From: Wurfbainia villosa
Taxonomy: Eukaryota > Streptophyta > Magnoliopsida > Zingiberales > Zingiberaceae
DNA length: 64,000 nt
NCBI GenBank assembly: GCA_025175895.1
Contig: CM045991.1
Span: forward strand, 82,385,174-82,449,173
Reading direction: 5' to 3'
Shown one piece after another: positions 34,899 to 46,662 of the stretch (its first letter is position 1; every line of letters starts with the position of its first letter). A program made the translations under genes and the position numbers. The notes under the pieces were generated by a model. It did not search any database, was not told the origin of the DNA, and saw only the letters and a list, made by a program, of their open reading frames with translations.

Positions 34899-36134
34899 GA
34901 TCAAGAGATTAACCCAGAAATACAAAACGAGCATATATGAGAAAGATGATTTAAAATGAATCCACATACATTTACAAAATCCCATTCATTTTTCGAATTC
35001 AAAAACCCTTAAAATCACTTCGGGAGATCGTAGGTCCATCTCCGAATGGGCTGATATCCATCATAGATAAGAACAACCTTGGAGTGAGTCCAACAAGCCA
35101 TTCTTAGCTATGATGGTGGGTATCAAGTATACCGATTACATATCATGTAACTATCACAATGTGCTATCAACTAATTGAATGTTTACACATACATTGGGTT
35201 GTTAACACATTAACAAGTATGCATCATATGCATAGCACCCAACTTCACCTCTCTTCACATCAACCTTGGAGTGAGTCCAACAAATCGATGCTCCAAGTTA
35301 AAACCGACCCATTAATCGCGAAATAGTTTTAATATGGTTAGAGCGCATTCAACCAATTAGCCAGGCTTGGAGTGAGTCCAACAACCCAAACTAACGATTG
35401 ACCTCTTACCATATTAGAGTTAAACTATTCCAATGATTTGAACATGTTCAGGTTCGAGCCGGGCTTGGAGTGAGTCCAACAACCCAAACAAGAAATAGAA
35501 CTCTGGTTCTAACCATATTAATGGAATGTGTAGGCTTTAATATTGAGTTAGGGTTTTATGTCTCATCCTCTTTGCATGCAAATAACTATTATCTACATGT
35601 CACGACACGCATGACATAATGTTATGCATCTAATGCAATTACATGGCATACAATTATGTCATGTACATAATTTCCTTATTTGTCATAACTATTTATGGAA
35701 ATAAAATATGTTTAAGATTTGATTCTCCAAATCAAATCATAATTAAATTAGGAAACAAATTTCCAAATCTAATCACATATTTTATTCATAGAATTATTTG
35801 ATTAAGGAAAATCTATTTAGGAAACCAATTTCCTAAATCTTTAAAACTACTTATGGAAATAAAATATTTTAAGATTTGATTTCCCAAATCAAATCATGAT
35901 TAAATTAGGAAACAAATTTCCAGAATCTAATCAAATATTTTATTTATGGAAAATATCAATTTCCATAAATACTTCCAACTTTCCAAAAGTGGAAGATTTC
36001 CATAAATACTTCTAGACTTTCCAAAATTGAAAAATTTCCATAAATACTTCTAAATTTCCAAAATTTAGAAAATTTCCAGAAATACATTATGACTATCGCA
36101 AAACCATTTTTACGATTATGTCGAAACACAACCT
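34899..36134 (-). other. Element W 5' leader
   Basis: 1.2 kb AT-rich leader without a gene. It holds four exact copies of CTTGGAGTGAGTCCAACAA (35078, 35265, 35366, 35464) and, nearer the PBS, repeated AAATTAGGAAACAAATTTCC and TTTCCATAAATACTTC words (35730-36080). Confidence 0.7.
35078..35482. repeat. Four dispersed copies of a 19-bp hairpin-forming word
   Basis: CTTGGAGTGAGTCCAACAA at 35078-35096, 35265-35283, 35366-35384 and 35464-35482. The core TTGGA..TCCAA is a short inverted repeat around GTGAG. Location in the leader between PBS and gag is where packaging or dimerisation signals lie in retroelements; that role is inference. Confidence 0.8.
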
Positions 36135-36149
36135 GGGCTCTGATACCAC
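36135..36149 (-). promoter_or_regulatory. Element W primer-binding site
   Basis: Minus-strand GTGGTATCAGAGCCC, complementary to tRNA-iMet, directly after the 5' LTR end. Confidence 0.85.
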
Positions 36150-38320
36150 TGTTGGGTTTCCGGCACCGCGGCGTGTGTGTGTTCGATCATGTTTCGTAAA
36201 CATGAGCACAGCGGAAGCAATTAAAAAATAATAAATCTATATTTATTACAACACACACAACACACGCATGCATATTACAACAAGTGTAGACATAACCGTA
36301 AATTAAAATTTGCAATAAAAAAAATTTATCTACGTTATACCTTTCGTATGACGTGTAGCGGGAACGGCATCAACCGGAACGATCCTCGTAAGAATCGTCT
36401 CTATCCGTATCCACGCCGAGCTCCTCGGGATGACTTCACTAAGTCACGAGCTTCGTCTTCGTACGGGTTACTAGCCTCGTGTTGAAGACGACGTGATCGA
36501 GAGATTATCACGATCCGAATCCAAATTCGGATCCTAAAACGAGTTCTCAAAACTCGCTTCTCCGGAGAGGTATTCGTCAACCGTTTGACGAATCCTTCGT
36601 CCCCCACCTCAGAGGATTACCGGAGATCAAATCCCCGGTAAGTTAGCCACTGTCGGAGCACTAACCGTCGTCCAAAGCGGCGCTCCGACAACAAGAAACA
36701 AGCTGTCCAGAAAACTGGACAGCTTTTTGGTGGAGGAATAGAGGCCGGCTAAGGAAAGATGGAAGCTCACCTTATCACGAACCCAAAGGAGATCGCCGGA
36801 GAGGTCGCCGGAGAGGTTCTCCGGCTGAAGCTTGGGCGGCGCAAAGACTTGAACGGCAGCACACAAGCTGGGCGGCAAGCTTTAGGGTTGGCGCCAATTA
36901 ACTCCATGGTGGAGGTGAAGGGGCTAGGGTTTGATTTTAAGCCCTCTTTTATAGAGAACTAATTCTCTTAATGGTTAATGGATCATATCCATAAAGCCCG
37001 TTAACCCGCTCCATTAGGATAAGTTAAAATAAACCAAACCATGATGGTTTATTTTAAGTTAAAACGAACCGAACCAACCTTTGGTTCATTCGTTTAATAT
37101 AAACCAAACCCTTTGGTTTATTCTCATCCATTGGATTAGAACCAAACCATTTTGGTCCATCCATTATGTCTTCATAAGACACGGCCCATCCACACTTCCA
37201 TTGCGACTGAAACAATTTCATGCTCGCTTTATGTTTGGTCCAACCAAACATAGTTTCTCTCGGTCTGAGAATCCCATTCTCAAGCTCGTTTTAAATCCTT
37301 TGGATTACACTCGTTGTGCGTGTGACCAAATAGGTTCTCGGTTTATGTTGGGCGTCTATAATTAACCATTAATTATAGAACGATCATGAGTGGCACCTAG
37401 TAGTACATCATGATCCCCAATTAACCGAAAAGATCAACGGTTGATCGACTATTTACGAAACCCTTGATGGCTCAAATGAATCGTGCCCCATTCCTTCACT
37501 CATCTTATACCCACTTGGTTCAGGACATGGTCTATAGTGTCGATCCCCACTAGGTGACTCGTCACACCTAGCCCAAGTATCATTTCCTCGTCCTCACAGA
37601 TTCTAGTTACTCCACATGTATCGAGTACCTTACTCTAAACATGTAATGCTTTGGCCAAAGACTTTAGTAACAATCCGAGAGGCCATGGGTATACATCTCC
37701 TCGCAAGGAGTGGTGAATCCTTTATAGGCTATTCAAACACCTTGATCACTTGACTTATACCCAATCATCCGGGTCCACATCTCCTCGAGAGATGTTTGCT
37801 TAAGATGTCAAAGCATAAGTCTCCATGATCAAGATGACTTGAATACCAAGTCAAAGGAACATCGCACTTAAGCCACGATAAGAACTTCATTGACATATCT
37901 ATATATGCGAGAACCATATGAAGTCTTACGGTGGTCACTCGATGAACTAGTTACCATAACTAGCATCCACGATTAACTCCGGACATCACAATGTCTCCCG
38001 GCCCGGTGAGAATCGGTTGCTTGGATACACGAGGTATACCTCGTGCTAGTCTCGGCGAATTGATGGTGTCCAAATCCATCAATTCATCGACTAGGATAAT
38101 TAGATACATCACAATTACACATGTAGAGATACTCACTAGTTGTGATCCAATCACAAATTCTCTCATCTTTGTGAATCGTATCGTGGACATTCAGTAAATG
38201 AGTTTAAGATCCAATCAAATACATTAAACATGTATACTCAAATAGTGAATCTTCATTTATCATATAAATGGTTCATACATAAGGTGATTGCCTTAGGACA
38301 TCTCTCATATATTACTAACA
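36150..38320 (-). repeat. Element W 5' LTR
   Basis: 2171 bp partner of 29007-31185. Also carries the AACCAAA/TTTGGTT inverted-repeat cluster (about 37025-37260). Confidence 0.9.
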
Positions 38321-38325
38321 TTAAC

Positions 38326-38689
38326 AAGACATTAATAATTTCCTTAAATCTAGAATGTAAAGACAATACCTTTTCTCATTTATCTAATTTAATGTTATTG
38401 AGTTGAGATCAAAGGTCTCGTCTTGCTAATTTTGCTTCAGATGTGCCCTCATGAAGCTCAATTAGCTTCTCCCACATCTCCTTGGCACTTGAGCATTCTC
38501 CTATTTGGTTAATCTCTTGTTGAAGAAGCACATTGAAGAGATGATGCTTGCCCTTTGAATTTGCTAGGTGCTCCTCCTTTTGCTTCTTGGTCCATCTTGA
38601 TTTTTCTATTGGCTTGCCCTATTCATCCCTAGGTATCTCGAAACCACTTTCCATTATAATCATGATATCAAAATTGGTTTCTAGAAATA
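38326..38689 (-). pseudogene. Element V gag, middle part
   Basis: Minus-strand capsid segment between the TRIM and W: FLETNFDIMIIMESGFEIPRD, then SRWTKKQKEEHLANSKGKHH, AKEMWEKLIELHEGTSEAK and RFKEIINVLL. Internal stops are present near 38625 and 38410. This is the UBN2-like gag fold common in plant copia elements. Confidence 0.7.
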
Positions 38690-38694
38690 CCTTC

Positions 38695-38892
38695 TGTTGG
38701 GAGTATGGGGAATACAATCAAAGTCCCACATTGGTAAGACATGGAAAAGATCATGTGCTTATAAGAAAAAAGATATCTCCATTGGTATGAGGCCTTTTGG
38801 GTAGAGCCCAAAAACAAAACCATGAGGGCTTAGGCCCAAAGTGGACAATATCATACCATTGTGGAGATATGTGGATCTTATATGCACTAACA
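38695..38892 (+). repeat. TRIM 5' LTR
   Basis: TGTTGGGAGTATGG...GCACTAACA, 198 bp. Confidence 0.9.
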
Positions 38893-38907
38893 ATTGGTAT
38901 CAGAGCC
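38893..38907 (+). promoter_or_regulatory. TRIM primer-binding site
   Basis: ATTGGTATCAGAGCC directly after the 5' LTR. Confidence 0.9.
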
Positions 38908-39131
38908 ATGGTCCATGTCAAGCCATGAACCTCGAACGAAGGAAGTTGAGCTCCCACGTCCGGATCAAGAGAACCAGACATCAGGAAGGAAGTCTAGTTG
39001 GGTCGGGGGGACCGAACAACTGGCAGGAAGTCCTGGTGGGTTGAAGATCGGACATCAAGCAGAGAAAATCCTTCGAGGAGGGATAGGCTTGAGGGGGGGG
39101 CCCAATGTGGTCCTTCGTTTGAGGGGGGGAT

Positions 39132-39329
39132 TGTTGGGAGTATGGGGAATACAATCAAATTCCCACATTGGTAAGACATGGAAAAGATCATGTGCTTATA
39201 AGAAAAAAGATATCTCCATTGGTATGAGGCCTTTTGGGTAGAGCCCAAAAACAAAACCATGAGGGCTTAGGCCCAAAGTGGACAATATCATACCATTGTG
39301 GAGATATGTGGATCTTATATGCACTAACA
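39132..39329 (+). repeat. TRIM 3' LTR
   Basis: 198 bp, 197 identical to the 5' LTR by eye. Confidence 0.9.
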
Positions 39330-39334
39330 CCTTC

Positions 39335-39438
39335 ATCCTTTTCTTCCACCATGAGAAATCTCCTTCAAACTTCGATGGGTGGATGTTCATGCCGACCATT
39401 ATCGATTTTGCTTGTTGCGACGATGAGTCCGTTGACAA
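39335..39438 (-). pseudogene. Element V gag, N-terminal part
   Basis: Minus-strand start of V gag: MVGMNIHPSKFEGDFSWWKKR, in frame with 38689 downward once the TRIM and one CCTTC are removed. The start codon is uncertain: an ATG at about 39396 or an upstream codon. A degenerate PBS (GTGGTATTAGAGC, minus) is at 39446-39458. Confidence 0.65.
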
Positions 39439-39458
39439 TCTCCTTGCTCTAATACCAC

Positions 39459-40809
39459 TGGTTGGAGATCGATGGCCTAGCTAAAAGGGGGAATGAATAG
39501 CCTAATCATTGTAGATAGAATTCTCTCATGCTTGATTGTCTACAATACTCATTAGCGCAGCAAAATAATAATAATAAAGACAATTAAAGCTAAACCAAAA
39601 GTAAAGAAGGAGCAATCACAAACATAATCTTTTAACATGGTTCATGTCCCTTACCGCTAGTCAACGATAATCTGTTAGGCGGATCACTCCCTCAACCTTT
39701 CATAAACTTTTCCTTCAGCTCAAAACAAGGTGCAGAAAACCTTCTTACACAAACTCTCTTCTTACAATATGATAGAAGTAAAAACAATGAAGAAGAGAGT
39801 AAGAACACAAGGAAAACATGGAGAGCATGAGGGTATGATTAGGAGTTAAAGCATTAACCTCTCCAAGGCTCACTTGGCCTCCTTTTATAGAGAGGAGGCC
39901 AATTTTCCCGTTGGGCATGCAGCAGTCGACTGTTGCATGCCATCAGTCGACTGCTGTCGTTCCAACGACTTTTGACCACACCTGATTTGTGGTCATCACA
40001 ACCCAACGACATACTATTTAGTCGACTGATCATACCATTAGTTGACTAATCAAGCCATCAGTCAACTACTCCAAGCAATCAACCGACTATGGAAGTTTCT
40101 GTGCCCGTGTACACTTATAACAGTCGACTGCCATACCTTGGTAGTCGACTGATGGTGGACCAGTGGACTGCCAAACCCTAGCAGTCGACTGTTGGACCAT
40201 AAAATTCTACCTAACACTAGTCAACTAGCAGTCGACTTGGATTAGTCGACTGATACCTATATCAGTCTATTATTGTCGGGTAAAACCTCAAACAACAAGT
40301 TGTTTGAGCATCCAACCGTCGAGTAAAACCTCAAACAACCATGTTTGAGCATCCGACACTTGATCTTAGCCATTCAGTCAAGTTCACCTAAATTGAGCTA
40401 CCGTGACCTGGGTTACAATCGCTCAATCTCTCATCTCCCACGAAGTTTCCCATTGAAGCTATCTTCTTTCGGCCTACGTCCCTCGGATGCACTAAGCTCA
40501 CGACTTCTCCTATGACATCCTTTGCGTCTCGCCCTGAAGTCTACTTCCTTTGGCTCAACTCCATTGCTCCTCGTCTGGCGGTCCCTCGGATGCACCATGC
40601 TCATGGCTTATCCCTGTGCCATCCTTCACCGACTCAAGGACTCGAGCCATGAGACGATGAACTTGCCAATGTTTCATCAAACATCTCATGTGTGATTCAC
40701 CAAGTCCTGCACAACTTGAACACACACATCAAAAGCATACACATCTAAACTTAAACTCTTTGATACACACATCAAAACCAAGATCATACTTGTGTTGATT
40801 GCCTTAACA
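39459..40809 (-). repeat. Element V 5' LTR
   Basis: 1351 bp, from minus-strand TGTTAAGGCAATCAACAC to TCTCCAACCA. A dense array of CAGTCGACTG and near variants lies at 39920-40270. GGGGG near the PBS end corresponds to the G-runs in the B and X LTRs. It is inserted directly into the C48 gene at 40810. Confidence 0.75.
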
Positions 40810-42107
40810 GAACTTTGAACCACCAAAAAAGAAACATACTTTGTCAGCAAGTGTCCCAACATCATTACATATGTTATATTGTTATACTAAGCATGCTCTA
40901 GAAGGAGGAAGATATATATCACTGGGTTTAGATCATGATGTGTTTGACAATGATTATAAACTTCTTCTTCATCTTGAGAACATCATTCCTTTGTATCATT
41001 TGGAGACAATTTTAGGCAATTGTGTAGTTGGCTACATATGGTAAGTGATATGATTTAATTATTTCATCAACTAATTCTTCCAAGATTCTATTTTATTTTC
41101 GTTTTTGTGAACCCAGAACCTAATTTTTTTGTAGCATAACATTTTGTGACCATTTTGTCTTCTTTATATTTGCAACGGCAGACATCTTTATAAAAAGATG
41201 CTGAATGATAGCAAGAAAGAGAAATTTAGATTTTTGAATACACACAACATCCCATATATGGCAAAAACTACACACGACAAAATAGGTAATCTTGAATGGT
41301 TGAACCAAAGGGCAAGTCTTTTAGCAGATAGGCTAAGTGGTGCATCAGTTGATCAACTAGTTTTGGTGCCATGAAATATCGGGTAAGTAAAAAATTAAAA
41401 TATCATTTTCAATTGCTTTCTTTTGATAATTTATTGAATTGTATGAAATAATTATGTGTTTGTCTGTAGTTGGCATTGGATTCTCATGATCATTGAACCG
41501 TACAAGGAGGTTATATATTTGTTGGATTCTTTAAGTCAACACATTCACAATGAGGATTGGAAATACGTAGTGGAAATGTGAGTTCATATTATTTTTTTAT
41601 TAAATATTTAATTTAGTCAATAAAATACTCATATATCAAATATTATTAATGTATGAAGAGCTTTAAGATTGTTTAATTCAAACAAGGGGAGGAAAGGTAG
41701 AAAAAAAATTGTGTGGGAATTAGTACAGGTATGTGTTAATTATGTTGAAGATATATTTTAATGTGTATAAATGTCATTAACAATTTATTTCTAATTAACA
41801 TAGGCTCCTCGACAACCAGATGCGAAACAATGTGTTTATTATGTGATGAGATTTATGAGACAAATTATTGAAGAAGTTGAAACTATCTAGAGAGACTCAC
41901 TACAATCAATAGTAATATTATCTTGTTTATCATAAATAATTTGAAATAAACTATTTAAATTTATGTAGTGTTAGTGGTGATTGTTGCTTGCATTAACATA
42001 TTATATGTGTGTGTCCACAGTTCACAAAAATGTCGTACTCTTGGGAAGAAATTGATGAGGTACGTTCCGAGTTAGCAGAATGTATACAAGATCATATTTA
42101 TGAGTAG
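40810..42107 (+). pseudogene. Ulp1/C48 cysteine protease-like gene, 5'-truncated, six exons
   Basis: Exons by GT..AG signals: 40810-41040, 41182-41382, 41470-41577, 41659-41728, 41804-41911, 42021-42107. Exon 1 encodes PPKKKHTLSASVPTSLHMLY and a conserved VVGYIW end. Exon 3 has the catalytic His (WHWILMIIEPY) and Asp (VIYLLDSL). Exon 5 has PRQPDAKQCVYYVMRF, where Cys is the nucleophile and the usual Gly after it is Val. The last exon reads SYSWEEIDEVRSELAECIQD then TAG. Stops interrupt the frame at the exon 1/2 junction, at 41372-41374 and at 41888-41890. Such C48 domains accompany plant CACTA and some Mutator-like transposons, so this is probably a transposon remnant and not a SUMO protease gene. 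Its 5' part is removed by V. Confidence 0.75.
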
Positions 42108-42159
42108 GTATGGATTGCTAAATGAAATAGTTTTGTAGCCATTTTTTTCCATTTAGTTA

Positions 42160-42475
42160 AAGTTATATAGATGTTGCACTTGGGGAATTCCATTTATTTG
42201 GTTGTGGATGTTTGTGGTTGCAAGTTGTTGGGGAATTCCATTTATTTGGTTGGATATGTTTGTGGTTGTCATTTGATTATGGAATACTTATTTGTTTGGG
42301 GATGTTTGTGGATGTTAGTTGTTGGGGATGCTTGTGCTTGTCTGTACCTGTTAGTGGAATACTTGTTTGTTTGGAGATGTTTGTGGTTGTTAGTTGTTTG
42401 GCGATGTTTGTGGTTGTTTTTGGATGATATTTGATTATGGAATACTTGCTTGTTTGGATATGTTTGTGGTTGTTT
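42160..42475. repeat. Degenerate TTTGTGGTTGT / GGAATAC repeat cluster
   Basis: GATGTTTGTGGTTGT-like words recur about eight times, alternating with GGAATACTTGTTTGTTTGG. The cluster lies downstream of the C48 pseudogene. Subterminal arrays of short motifs are typical of CACTA transposons, which fits but does not prove that origin. Confidence 0.6.
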
Positions 42476-43267
42476 GTGGCTATAAGAGTATGGGTTACAT
42501 TTGAATGAGTCTATATTCTATTTCTTTAAAATGGGTTCACTCTCCATACCTATTGCAGACTCTATCTGATCATAAAATCATGTCCATGTCCTACAAGTTG
42601 ATGCATTTGATATTATATGTACACTTAATGATATGGCTCTGCAAAATAAGAGGCAGCCATTTAATTCTCTCATTGTGAAACATGAAGTTGGTGCTACAAG
42701 ACTACAAATATGCATGCATTGGCAACCATTGTTTATGAAGTTTTACCAATTTCTGGGGTTTACCAAAAATTCCATGTATTTCCATGAATTTATTCCTCTA
42801 GTTTTTGTGTTTTATTTAATGAATTTTTATCAAGAATGGATATGTTTTTTAATCTTGATTATGCTATTTTCTTGAGAATCTAAAGTTGTCCATTGTTAAT
42901 TGAACACTTTGGCCAGAAGTTGACATATCTCTGCATTACTAAATATATATGAAACCTAGTTCAAAATACATGAGATAAAGTGTTTTTACATATATCGAGT
43001 AGTTTGAAGTAGTAGCTTTCATTTTGTCTTTGAACGTCAACACATTCTTTGTATTGAGTATAGTTTTCACTGAAATTCATTAGGGAGGACATATATTCTT
43101 TGTGTTAAAAATAAACCACATGGTAGTTTCTCTAGGGATTACTAAACATGATCATAAATGAAAATCTTGTGTATGGGGCATAAAATAACTCTGTCCATTA
43201 TTTCAACAAAAGACAGCTGAATGACTTTATGAAAACTTGAAGTATCTTGAAGAATTGAAGTATCTTC
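42476..43267. other. Non-coding DNA before element B
   Basis: AT-rich. No gene, no element end and no PBS recognised. TCTTC (43263-43267) abuts the B LTR and would be its TSD. Confidence 0.4.
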
Positions 43268-44847
43268 TGTATGGGATCGTACGTCGCTAGAGGGGGGGGG
43301 GGGAGTGAATAGCGTCGATGATGGAATTCGCTTGTGTTCATCTTTACACAATCGTTAGTACGCAGTGGAATATAGAAATACAATATGAAGATAAACATGA
43401 ATACACAATCACAAGAACACGATGATATAACGTGGTTCGGAACCATAGTTCCTACTCCATGAGGCGAGCTCGATAGCGAGCTCTAGTGATGCACACACCA
43501 CTAATCAAAACACTCCTTATCGGTGACACACCGAAGGTGGAGAAACCTCGTACAAGTGAATTACAATAGTAATGAAAGAATACAAGAAAATATAAAGTAA
43601 ATACAAAAAACTATGTAAAGAACACTTTACAAATGTGAGCTTTGAATGCTTGTTTGTTTGATTGCTTGAACTACACTTGAAGACCATGACTTGCACCAGC
43701 AAATCACTTCAAATAGCCGAAGAATTCACTACCAAAAACCTCCCCTTCGAGCTCCTTATAAATCTACAACTCGGGCAGATTTCTTCCTAATAGTCGACTG
43801 CCCATACCCACCAGTCGACTGCTCCTGTAGTCGTTGTCTCACGATGACTTAATCCACGCTGGCATTCAAGTCAGATACACGGCGATCATCATTACTAGCG
43901 ATCATTGCCAAGCCCGTGGCCGATCGGCTCGGATCGACGAGCTCGCTTTCGCGAAAATCGTGATCATTGCCCTCCATGGCAGTCGATAGCTCAAGGCCAG
44001 TAGAGGTGCAACCTAGACTGGGACTACAGTTGAGTCGCCTTGTGTCTGTGGCCGAGTTGCGGCCGCAGTCGATTGCCAATCGACTCACGATAGTCGACTA
44101 GTCATAATCCAAGTCGACTGCTCTATGTTGACTCGGTTGTCAAGTGTCAATACACTTGACCAGTCGACTGGTACAAAACCCCAGTCGACTGTTAACCTCA
44201 AACATGAGATTTAACCCTAAGTATGATGCCCTCATACTTGCTAGACCACCCTTAGCCTAGACCTAAGCCTTCTAGCCACCTCCATCAGCCTCACGCCTAT
44301 CGGATCCCTCCAAGTCATCCATGACTTGTTCATCCATACATTAGCCTTCAGGTGCTTCCATCGGCTATTGTCATGCTAACTGGGTCTACATCGCCAAGGC
44401 ACATTGGGCTTATGCTGCCAAGAACCATGCTTGGACTTTACGTTGCCAACCATTGGACTCATGTTGCCAAGACTCCACCCTTGGAATTTATGCCGCCAAT
44501 ATCATACCCTTGGACTTCCCAAATGCCAAATACCAATGACTTGGACTTTCACCGCCAAGACTACACACTTGGACTTACATGGCCAAGACTACGCCCTTGG
44601 ACTTTCATTGCCAACTCCATGTTAGACTTTTCAAATGCCAAGACCCATGCTTGGACTTTCCATGCCAAGTACCCATGACTTGGACTTTCCATGCCAAGTG
44701 TTCCACTTGGACTTCTCCATCATATGGTATGTCAACTAGATAGTCAATCCATTGTCAAACAATGGTCAACTCATCGTCAAACATCAAGACACTACTCGAG
44801 TCAAACTCGAGTCTAGTCAATTGTGACCTGGGCCGATTGCACCAACA
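43268..44847 (-). repeat. Element B 3' LTR
   Basis: 1580 bp. Ends in G12 (43292-43303 on the plus strand) near the PBS side. The palindrome array is partly replaced by CGATCATTGCC-like strings at 43870-43990, where the 5' LTR (49085-49215) has AGTCGACT motifs. Confidence 0.75.
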
Positions 44848-46662
44848 ATCTCCTCCTTTCTGATGTTTGACGAAAACCAAACACCTTTGAGTTAGAACAC
44901 TAATTCAATCCAATCCTTCCAATTGTCCAAATTGGGAATTCCAAATTCTCACTCAAATTCTCCCCCTTTTTGACATACATCAAAAATGCTCTCCCCAAAG
45001 GTATCAATGTCTTATATCCCAATGAGATCTTATAATCTCCCCCTTGGTCCAAAAACATCTAGGATGCCTTCACTCTTCGTAATGATAAGTTCTATATCAC
45101 TAAATGAGAGGCCATCCTCATTGTCCAAATTTTCTCCCAATTCTCCAAATTCTCTCCCTTATTAGGAAGGACACATCCATCATCCCATGATGGATAACCT
45201 TCCCCTAAAGGCTTGCTCCCCCTTGACCATTGCACCAGCAATGTCCTTAGAGAGTCCCTATGCCTATAGAAACACCAAACCATCAAAATTAAGGTCGAAT
45301 GTTTAAACTTGAACTTTCACACACCTTAAAAATTGATACACACCATAAACAACTCTCCTAATACATATCCAATGGATTTTCATCCTTCCAATGCTTTCCA
45401 AAGCATATCCTAGGGCTAGGAGCAGTTAGGGTAGCCTGACATAGCTGAAACATGGGCTAAACATCCTTGTTTACTCGAAATCATCCAGCGATCGATTTGT
45501 CGGTCGATAGTGACTACCCTTGGCGCCGATCATTGCCATCCATGAGTCAAGCGATTTACGCAAGTGCGAAAATCAAATCAAAATCGGAAATCATATTAAT
45601 TATATGTAATTTTAAAAATCATGAAACTTCATACGTATAATACTTAAGTCAATCATTATGGGTGAAAAATATTTGAAAAATAAAATACGCATAAAATAGT
45701 GATATTGATACAAAATTCAAAACCATTGATAACTTCAATGTTTTTGACCTATTTTGTATCAACTTCTTCAATGATGACTTGTATCAAAAGATAGATTGCA
45801 CCAAGTTTTTTATAAATGATTTTAAAACCTTATATTGAACCATGGTCTATGGGCTTAATGCACATGACTTGTACATAAGCTTTCCTCATGATTCCTCCAT
45901 GGTATAAGATGAGTTTGAGTTCATCTAGATGCAAGAACTATGCACCTTAAACTTAACTCATTTTCTAGCATCTCACATGTGTCTAGGGTGTATGAAAACA
46001 CACACATGTCAATTTGATGTGAGATGTGGGTTTTGTTCTTCCTAATCTAAGGTCTCATGTATTTTCTAGGCAACTCTAATTGATTCCCTTATACATGGGA
46101 CTTAAAATCATGCAATTTGTCCTTAAATCAATTTTCATTAATCCTAAAAGCATGAATGATGATTATGGCATAAATGATAGCATAGATAAAAGCAAGTGCC
46201 AATAATCATGATGTCATAACATATGAAGACAATCTAAGTATGAACATGACATAAAAATTAAACCTAGGCATTATCATGACATATTAAATGACTAGAAAGA
46301 ATTATGATGTCATGACATGGCATATGACAAACAAATCATGACAAATAAAATATAAAGGTATAATAATACCTAGATTTTAGTGTTAATTGCCATTTATTAG
46401 AGTTAGGTTCATTTAGCCATATTACCACTTATCCCAAGTGTGCCAAAAACCCAAAATGGCACACCATGACTCTAAGAACTAAATTGTGTCAATTTGTTAA
46501 ATTTTTCAAACTTCTCAAATTTAATTGGCACATCCTAAAATCCTTTAGGATTAGTTCAACCTCATTTCCAAGGACTACCAAAACCTTGAAAATATCCTAA
46601 AGTGTCAACTTTGCTATGATTAGGTTAACTACCCATCCATTCAAATACACAACCTAACCCAT
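44848..46662 (-). other. Element B 3' non-coding interior
   Basis: Two purine tracts on the minus strand, AAAGGAGGAGAT at the LTR and CAAAAAGGGGGAGAA (about 44957-44971), mirror the two in A and D. No gene. Confidence 0.6.

Larger units (their letters stand above)
29007..38320 (-). mobile_element. Element W: complete Ty1-copia retrotransposon
   Basis: 9.3 kb on the minus strand with TSD TTAAC (29002-29006 and 38321-38325). LTRs are unusually long, about 2.17 kb (29007-31185 and 36150-38320), beginning TGTTAGTAATATATG and ending AAACCCAACA. The PBS is at 36135-36149 and the purine tract CCAAGTGGGAGTC at 31186-31198 (minus). It sits in the gag of V between ATTAATGTCTTG and TTAAGTGTAGG, where deletion of W restores the frame. 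Pol is heavily damaged. Confidence 0.9.
38695..39329 (+). mobile_element. TRIM (miniature LTR retrotransposon)
   Basis: 635 bp with 198-bp direct terminal repeats, tRNA-iMet PBS, 239-bp non-coding interior, purine tract GAGGGGGGGAT (39121-39131) and TSD CCTTC (38690-38694 and 39330-39334). The LTRs differ at only one base (AAAGTCCC versus AAATTCCC). TCCCACATTGG in the LTR is a word I associate with plant TRIMs. It encodes nothing and depends on other elements. Near-identical LTRs make it one of the youngest insertions here. Confidence 0.92.
26398..40809 (-). mobile_element. Element V: gag-only LTR element, nested host of W and TRIM
   Basis: Minus-strand element. Its 5' LTR (39459-40809) is complete and its 3' LTR (26398-26832) is truncated. 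Purine tract AAAAAAGGGGGAGAT (minus) lies at 26833-26847. Removing W (with one TTAAC) and the TRIM (with one CCTTC) restores one continuous gag reading, proving the nesting order. After gag there is only non-coding DNA to the purine tract. V is thus a second gag-only family, related to A-D in its gag tail. Confidence 0.75.

Noticed and set aside
38695..39329. TRIM belonging to the Cassandra type carrying a 5S rRNA promoter
   Set aside because: No 5S-like A/IE/C box sequence is visible in the 198-bp LTR.
42171..42434. Cys/Leu/Val-rich ORFs in two frames
   Set aside because: They run through the degenerate TTTGTGGTTGT repeat cluster and show no conserved protein feature.
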